A stretch of DNA of 36,782 nucleotides, taken from Sorangium cellulosum (GTDB lineage: Bacteria > Myxococcota_A > Polyangia > Polyangiales > Polyangiaceae). The stretch is from positions 1-36,782 of the forward strand of contig DYPH01000054.1 in assembly GCA_020720045.1 (NCBI GenBank), given 5' to 3'. Shown one piece after another: positions 32,992 through 36,782 of the stretch; position 1 is the first letter of the stretch; every line of letters starts with the position of its first letter. Position numbers and translations under genes: made by a program. Under the pieces are notes generated by a model. The model ran no database searches. It saw only the letters and a list, made by a program, of their open reading frames with translations, and was not told the origin of the DNA.

Positions 32992-35573
32992 ATCGGGTGC
33001 GCTCCTGGCTCCTCTCTCGCGCGCCGGCCGTCGCGACCTTCGCCGTTCTCGGGATCGGCTTTTCGCTGACGGGGCGGTTCGCGCCCGGCGATGACGTCGC
33101 AGCCCTCGCCCAGCATTTGGGGCGGGCAGCAGCGCCCCTCGGCGGCGCCGTCGTCCACGGGGAAGACGTCCGCTGGGAGCCCTCGGGCGGGCCCGTGCAG
33201 GATGCACTGATGGGGCGGTTCGTCCTCTTCCTCGGCGCGCCGAAGGAAGGGGAGCCGCGAGATGTGTATCGTGCACGAGTTCGTACGTCGCCAGAAGGTC
33301 ACGTACTTACAGTGGTTTCTGCGCACAATCTGACGCAGACCGCCCTCGGCGATGACCACGCCCTCGTCGTGAACGGAGCCCGTGCCGCCTTCGCCACTCG
33401 CGCGCTCGGCGCCGAGCAGAGCGTCACCGTCCTCGCGCTGGACGGCGAAGGGGCACAAAACGTTACCGAAAAGCGCCTCGATCGCCTGATGGCGTCGTTC
33501 ACGAATCGCCAGCAAACCGGCAGCGCCGAGGGGATCGCCCGCTGGGATGGCTCCTTCGAAGAGGCGCCCGATGCTGTCGGTCTCACCTTGGAAACAAATG
33601 CGCTTGTGGTGAACCTCAAACGAGGAACCGCGACGCAGACCTTGCAGGTACCGCTCCAGCCGGGGACCGCCGAAGGGGCGGTCGCTTCGATCGCCGGGCT
33701 GCCCGTAGAGCCCAAAAAGCACCTGCCGAAGCTCCTTGCCCACTGGGCCGTCGACACCGTCCGGGCCGTTCCGTGGATTGGACCGGCGCCAATCGCCTGG
33801 TTGGAGGAGAAGGTCTTCGCATTGAAGGATGCCTTTAAGCGTCGCGCCTATCAGGCGACCGGCGAAGAGGCGGTCGTCAAGCAGGAGGTCGTCGCGCTCC
33901 TCGACGGCGCCGCCGCCGCGAAGGACGACGGGAGCTGGCCCCCGAAGGACCTGCCCTCGCTCTGGAAGACCCAAGAGGCCGGCGAAGGGAAGTGGGTCGA
34001 GCCGAAGCAGAGCGTGTGGCTGGCGAAATTCCCAGTGCCTGCGGGGATTTCCGAGGCGGCCCCGTCGACGTTCTACACGACCTTCGTCCGCCCCGATGAG
34101 GAGCGCTCCTACGCGAAGGTGCTCCTCGTGGCGATGGACACCCGCCAGATCGACCTCAACATGGAGGCCGGCAGCGAAGACCCGAAGCCGCTCACCGGCC
34201 CCCCCGGCAAGGGGCGCCTCCCGCGGGAGCCTGAGGTCTATACCCGCGTCGTTGCTGCCTTTAATGGCGGTTTCAAGACCGAGCACGGCAACTACGGGAT
34301 GATGGTCGACAAGCGCGTCCTCCTCCCGCCGCAGCCGGGCGCGGCGACGGTCGTCCTATTGAACTCGGGGCGTTTCGGCCTCGGTTCTTGGGGGGATACG
34401 ACGAAGGTATCGGGATTGATCGATATCCCGGATGGCGACATCCGGAGCTTCCGCCAGAACCTCGATCCCCTCGTCGATCAAGGGGTCGTCAACCCGAGCG
34501 GCCGCGCCCTCTGGGGCTTCACGCTTCCGGGGACCGGCATGCAGACGGAGCGCTCGGGGATCTGCGTCACCGAAGGCGGGCACTTCCTCTACGCCTGGGG
34601 GGACGACGTCTCGGCGATCACCCTCGGCAAGGCGATGAAGCTTGCAGGATGCACCTACGGGATGCACCTTGATATGAACCCCCATCATACGGGGCTTCTC
34701 TTCACGAACATTCAGGATATCTCCAAAAAGGCCTACAAGGCGGAGCTGCTCTCCAATCAAATGGAGATCGGCACCGATCGCTACATCCAGTACGCGCCGA
34801 AGGACTTCTTCTACGTCATGCTCCGGCGCCCAGAGCCGCCGGTTTTGACCACAGGGGGCGCTGCATGGGCCCCGGCGACGGGCGTTCAACCGGCGCCGAC
34901 CTGGTTCCCCGCCCTCTGGGAGACGCAGACGAAGAGTGGCCTGAAGCTCCTCGCCTGGGAGGCCGGTCGAGGCACATTCCGCCTGCGTGCAGGCACCGCC
35001 GAGCCGGGGAAGCAAGCGCCGGAAATTGCCGAATTGACCGCAGAAGACGCCGCCAAGGTCCTTCTTGCGGCACCCCTCGGAAGCGCCGAGGGGAGTCGAG
35101 TCACGCCGCTCGTTGTCGACGGCAAGCGGCTCTTTTCCGGCGTCGTTCCGGCGGGGCACGCGCTCCTTGTGGTCGCCGCCGACGGCACTGTCTCTCTCGA
35201 CGCCAAGGCGGCCCTCGACGGTCTCCCGGCGGGGGCGTCGGCCATCGACGTGCCGCTTCTCATCGACGACGGCAAGCCGCTCGCCCCGGCGGAAACGGCG
35301 ACGGCGGCGCTCGGGCTCTGTGCGGGGCGGATGGTCCTCGCCCATGGTGATCGGGCGCGCCCGGCCAGCGAATTTGCCGAGGCGCTCGTCGCAGCAGGCT
35401 GCGAGAAGGCGGCCCTTCTTCGCCGCGGCCGCGACGCTGGCGCACCGATCGAGCGTGGCGCCGTGAAGGCCAAGCATCCCGAGAGCACGCTCTTCGTGAT
35501 CGCGGCGCCGATGAAGCCGCGTGCCTTCACCTTCCGGCCGGAAAAGCCGGTCGAATACAAGAAGAAGAAATAA
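32988..35573 (+). CDS. Large exported protein with phosphodiester-glycosidase-like (NAGPA) domain
   Basis: 861 residues from a GTG that overlaps the previous stop (GTGA). A signal anchor (LLSRAPAVATFAVLGIGFSL, about 8-27) suggests export. Residues 30-360 are unassigned. Around 410-620 lie VVAAFNGGFKTEHGNYGMMV, VSGLIDIPDG, SGICVTEGGHFLYAWGDD and LGKAMKLAGCTYGMHLDMNP, the motif order of the NAGPA-type phosphodiester glycosidase domain (NGGF near the start, GxxLxxxGC followed by an LD motif). Family members end this motif LDGG; here it is LDMNP, so activity may be altered. The last 200 residues look like a second beta domain. Coupling to a pseudouridine synthase is unexplained and may just be operon sharing. 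Confidence 0.7.
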   Translation: MNRVRSWLLSRAPAVATFAVLGIGFSLTGRFAPGDDVAALAQHLGRAAAPLGGAVVHGEDVRWEPSGGPVQDALMGRFVLFLGAPKEGEPRDVYRARVRTSPEGHVLTVVSAHNLTQTALGDDHALVVNGARAAFATRALGAEQSVTVLALDGEGAQNVTEKRLDRLMASFTNRQQTGSAEGIARWDGSFEEAPDAVGLTLETNALVVNLKRGTATQTLQVPLQPGTAEGAVASIAGLPVEPKKHLPKLLAHWAVDTVRAVPWIGPAPIAWLEEKVFALKDAFKRRAYQATGEEAVVKQEVVALLDGAAAAKDDGSWPPKDLPSLWKTQEAGEGKWVEPKQSVWLAKFPVPAGISEAAPSTFYTTFVRPDEERSYAKVLLVAMDTRQIDLNMEAGSEDPKPLTGPPGKGRLPREPEVYTRVVAAFNGGFKTEHGNYGMMVDKRVLLPPQPGAATVVLLNSGRFGLGSWGDTTKVSGLIDIPDGDIRSFRQNLDPLVDQGVVNPSGRALWGFTLPGTGMQTERSGICVTEGGHFLYAWGDDVSAITLGKAMKLAGCTYGMHLDMNPHHTGLLFTNIQDISKKAYKAELLSNQMEIGTDRYIQYAPKDFFYVMLRRPEPPVLTTGGAAWAPATGVQPAPTWFPALWETQTKSGLKLLAWEAGRGTFRLRAGTAEPGKQAPEIAELTAEDAAKVLLAAPLGSAEGSRVTPLVVDGKRLFSGVVPAGHALLVVAADGTVSLDAKAALDGLPAGASAIDVPLLIDDGKPLAPAETATAALGLCAGRMVLAHGDRARPASEFAEALVAAGCEKAALLRRGRDAGAPIERGAVKAKHPESTLFVIAAPMKPRAFTFRPEKPVEYKKKK

Positions 35574-35575
35574 AG

Positions 35576-35605
35576 AAAACCCGCGGCTCTCGCGGGTTTT
35601 CTTTT
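35576..35605. terminator. Bidirectional terminator after the glycosidase-like gene
   Basis: AAAACCCGCG at 35576-35585 pairs perfectly with CGCGGGTTTT at 35591-35600, 10 bp, loop GCTCT, then CTTTT. It also serves the convergent LysM gene. Confidence 0.92.
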
Positions 35606-35621
35606 GCGATTCTTCGGAGAA

Positions 35622-36689
35622 TCAGTCGTTTTTTCCGGCAGGGCTAGGTTTCGTAGCCGGCTCGCCTTTGGGTTCCGGCTCGCCTTTGGGTTCCGGCTCG
35701 CCTTTGGGTTCCGGCTTCGCCTCGCCCTTGGGCTCCCCCTTCGGTTCCGCTTTCGCGTCGGTCGTTGCCGGCGCGTCGGGCGTGCCGACCGCTTCCGCGC
35801 CATGGACGTCGCTCGTCCCTTCGTCGGCGTCGTCGGGGCTCGCCCCCTGGTAATTCGGGGCCTCGCCGGGGCGCGAGTAGTCGACCCAGTAGGTCGATGC
35901 GTCGCGGGCGTCCATGTGGACGAAGGTGCTGTTCGGGTAGTAGCCGCAGCCGGTCTTCGGGAGCGTCTTGCAGAAATCGCGGACCGCTTCGTTCGGCACA
36001 CCCACGACGCGGAAATCGACGGCGCGACCGTGATTGTGCCGCGAATCTTTCGTGTATTGGGTCTTCGCAAACGGCCGGAATCCCGAAATGACCTGGATCG
36101 GCTTGCTGCCAAAGTGATCGGAGACGATCCCCAATTGAGCGGCTAGGCGCGGCTCGATGTCGTGGGTCTGTCCGTTGGTGGACCGCATCATCCACGCGAA
36201 TTTCTTCTTCGCGTCCCCCTTGAGGACGCCCGGCTTCGTCCCGGTCTTGATCGTGAAGTCTTCGGCAAATGCGACCCGGCGCACGTGGACCACGCCCGGC
36301 GTTTTTGGCCGCGACGCATAGCCTTTTGCCTTCTCCTTGGCTTCCCGCTCCGCCTTCTTCTTTTCCTTCGGCCCCAGCTTCCCGCCCTTTTCCGCTTTCG
36401 CCGTCTCCCCCTTTTTGGGGTCCTTCTTGGCGTCTTTCGCCTTCGCGGTCACGCCCGGGATCGTGAGCGTATCGCCCGGCTGGAGCTTCTTTGCGTCGGC
36501 CTTGGACAGGTGATTCGCGGTCAAAATCGCCGAAACACTCACGTGATAGCGATTCGCGATCGCCTGCAAGGTGTGCCCTTTGCCGATGACGTGTTGCACG
36601 TCCGCCGCCGCCAGCGACGGAAGCGCAAATGCCGCGAAGGCAGCAGCGGCGCAGGCAAACGAGCGGAGCGAGGTCGGAAAAAGTGCCAT
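35622..36689 (-). CDS. LysM plus M15/DUF882-type peptidase-like protein
   Basis: 355 residues from the ATG at 36689. A signal peptide (FACAAAAFAAFALPSLAAA) ends near residue 29. A LysM domain at 31-79 (VQHVIGKGHTLQAIANRY, LQPGDTLTIPG) binds peptidoglycan. A Lys/Glu-rich linker leads to a DUF882/M15-like domain (about 185-290) with IQVISGFRP, SRHNHGRAVDFR and FVHMDAR, which place the zinc ligands His, Asp and a later His of the M15 fold. The tail has three EPKGEP-type repeats. It probably cuts or binds wall peptides in the periplasm. It converges on the glycosidase-like gene. Confidence 0.88.
   Translation of the reverse strand: MALFPTSLRSFACAAAAFAAFALPSLAAADVQHVIGKGHTLQAIANRYHVSVSAILTANHLSKADAKKLQPGDTLTIPGVTAKAKDAKKDPKKGETAKAEKGGKLGPKEKKKAEREAKEKAKGYASRPKTPGVVHVRRVAFAEDFTIKTGTKPGVLKGDAKKKFAWMMRSTNGQTHDIEPRLAAQLGIVSDHFGSKPIQVISGFRPFAKTQYTKDSRHNHGRAVDFRVVGVPNEAVRDFCKTLPKTGCGYYPNSTFVHMDARDASTYWVDYSRPGEAPNYQGASPDDADEGTSDVHGAEAVGTPDAPATTDAKAEPKGEPKGEAKPEPKGEPEPKGEPEPKGEPATKPSPAGKND
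35659..35712 (-). repeat. Three exact 18-bp tandem repeats in the LysM gene
   Basis: GGCTCGCCTTTGGGTTCC occurs three times in direct succession at 35659, 35677 and 35695 (plus-strand view), with a degenerate fourth copy after it. It encodes the EPKGEP repeats of the C-terminal tail. Confidence 0.9.
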
Positions 36690-36729
36690 GGCGGACTTTC
36701 CCCTACACCATGCGCCGCCGGACGCCAGT

Positions 36730-36748
36730 CTAGGTAGCTGCTCGGAAT
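36730..36748 (+). repeat. 19-bp terminal repeat, right copy
   Basis: CTAGGTAGCTGCTCGGAAT, inverse of 33-51. It lies 41 bp upstream of the LysM gene's start, in what should be its promoter region. Confidence 0.7.
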
Positions 36749-36782
36749 TGCAATTTACACGGGATGTGATCAAAGCAATGTC

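Overview
The window looks like a piece of a Myxococcota chromosome, most likely class Polyangia or a relative. This is inferred from very high GC, a zinc-ribbon/GYF/TonB-like protein of the AgmX/GltJ type, an OmpA protein with calcium-binding TSP3-type repeats, many secreted proteins without clear family, and a pilMNOPQ cluster next to an M1 aminopeptidase. No rRNA, tRNA or CRISPR array was seen.

Layout. (1) 1-3054 is an accessory cassette. A partial HTH/WYL-type regulator on the minus strand runs off the left edge. A 21-bp-period repeat array fills the divergent intergenic space. Three translationally coupled genes follow on the plus strand: a P-loop NTPase, an alpha/beta-domain protein with a DUF5678-like tail, and a retropepsin-like aspartic protease. 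This is the best candidate in the window for an undescribed (possibly defence or conflict) system. (2) 3162-7082 holds a hypothetical protein, a secreted protein and a coupled pair consisting of a possible V4R-like protein and an Ala/Pro-rich protein. (3) 7083-10696 is a disturbed accessory stretch: an internally duplicated possible immunity protein, a frameshifted secreted Cys-rich protein, an AT-rich patch and a short lipoprotein that looks truncated. (4) 10697-16676 holds an AgmX/GltJ-like protein, a SUKH-like protein with a suspected frameshift near its C-terminus, a secreted CAP-domain protein and an OmpA/TSP3 outer-membrane protein. (5) 16957-20780 is the conserved rpmH-rnpA-yidD-yidC-jag cluster (ribosomal protein L34, RNase P protein, membrane insertase and its helpers). 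(6) 20858-26000 (minus) is an M1 aminopeptidase, an enoyl-CoA hydratase and a lipoprotein, closely spaced. (7) 26085-31666 (minus) is pilM-N-O-P-Q, the alignment complex and secretin of a type IV pilus, with three 4-bp overlaps or near-abutting junctions. (8) 32044-36689 holds an RluA-type pseudouridine synthase coupled to a phosphodiester-glycosidase-like protein, then a LysM plus M15-type peptidoglycan protein on the opposite strand.

Convergent genes are repeatedly separated by strong hairpin terminators (near 3971, 7101, 14861, 20800, 26036, 35576). The two window ends carry the same 19-bp sequence in inverted orientation. All family names come from reading motifs by eye; no database search was possible.
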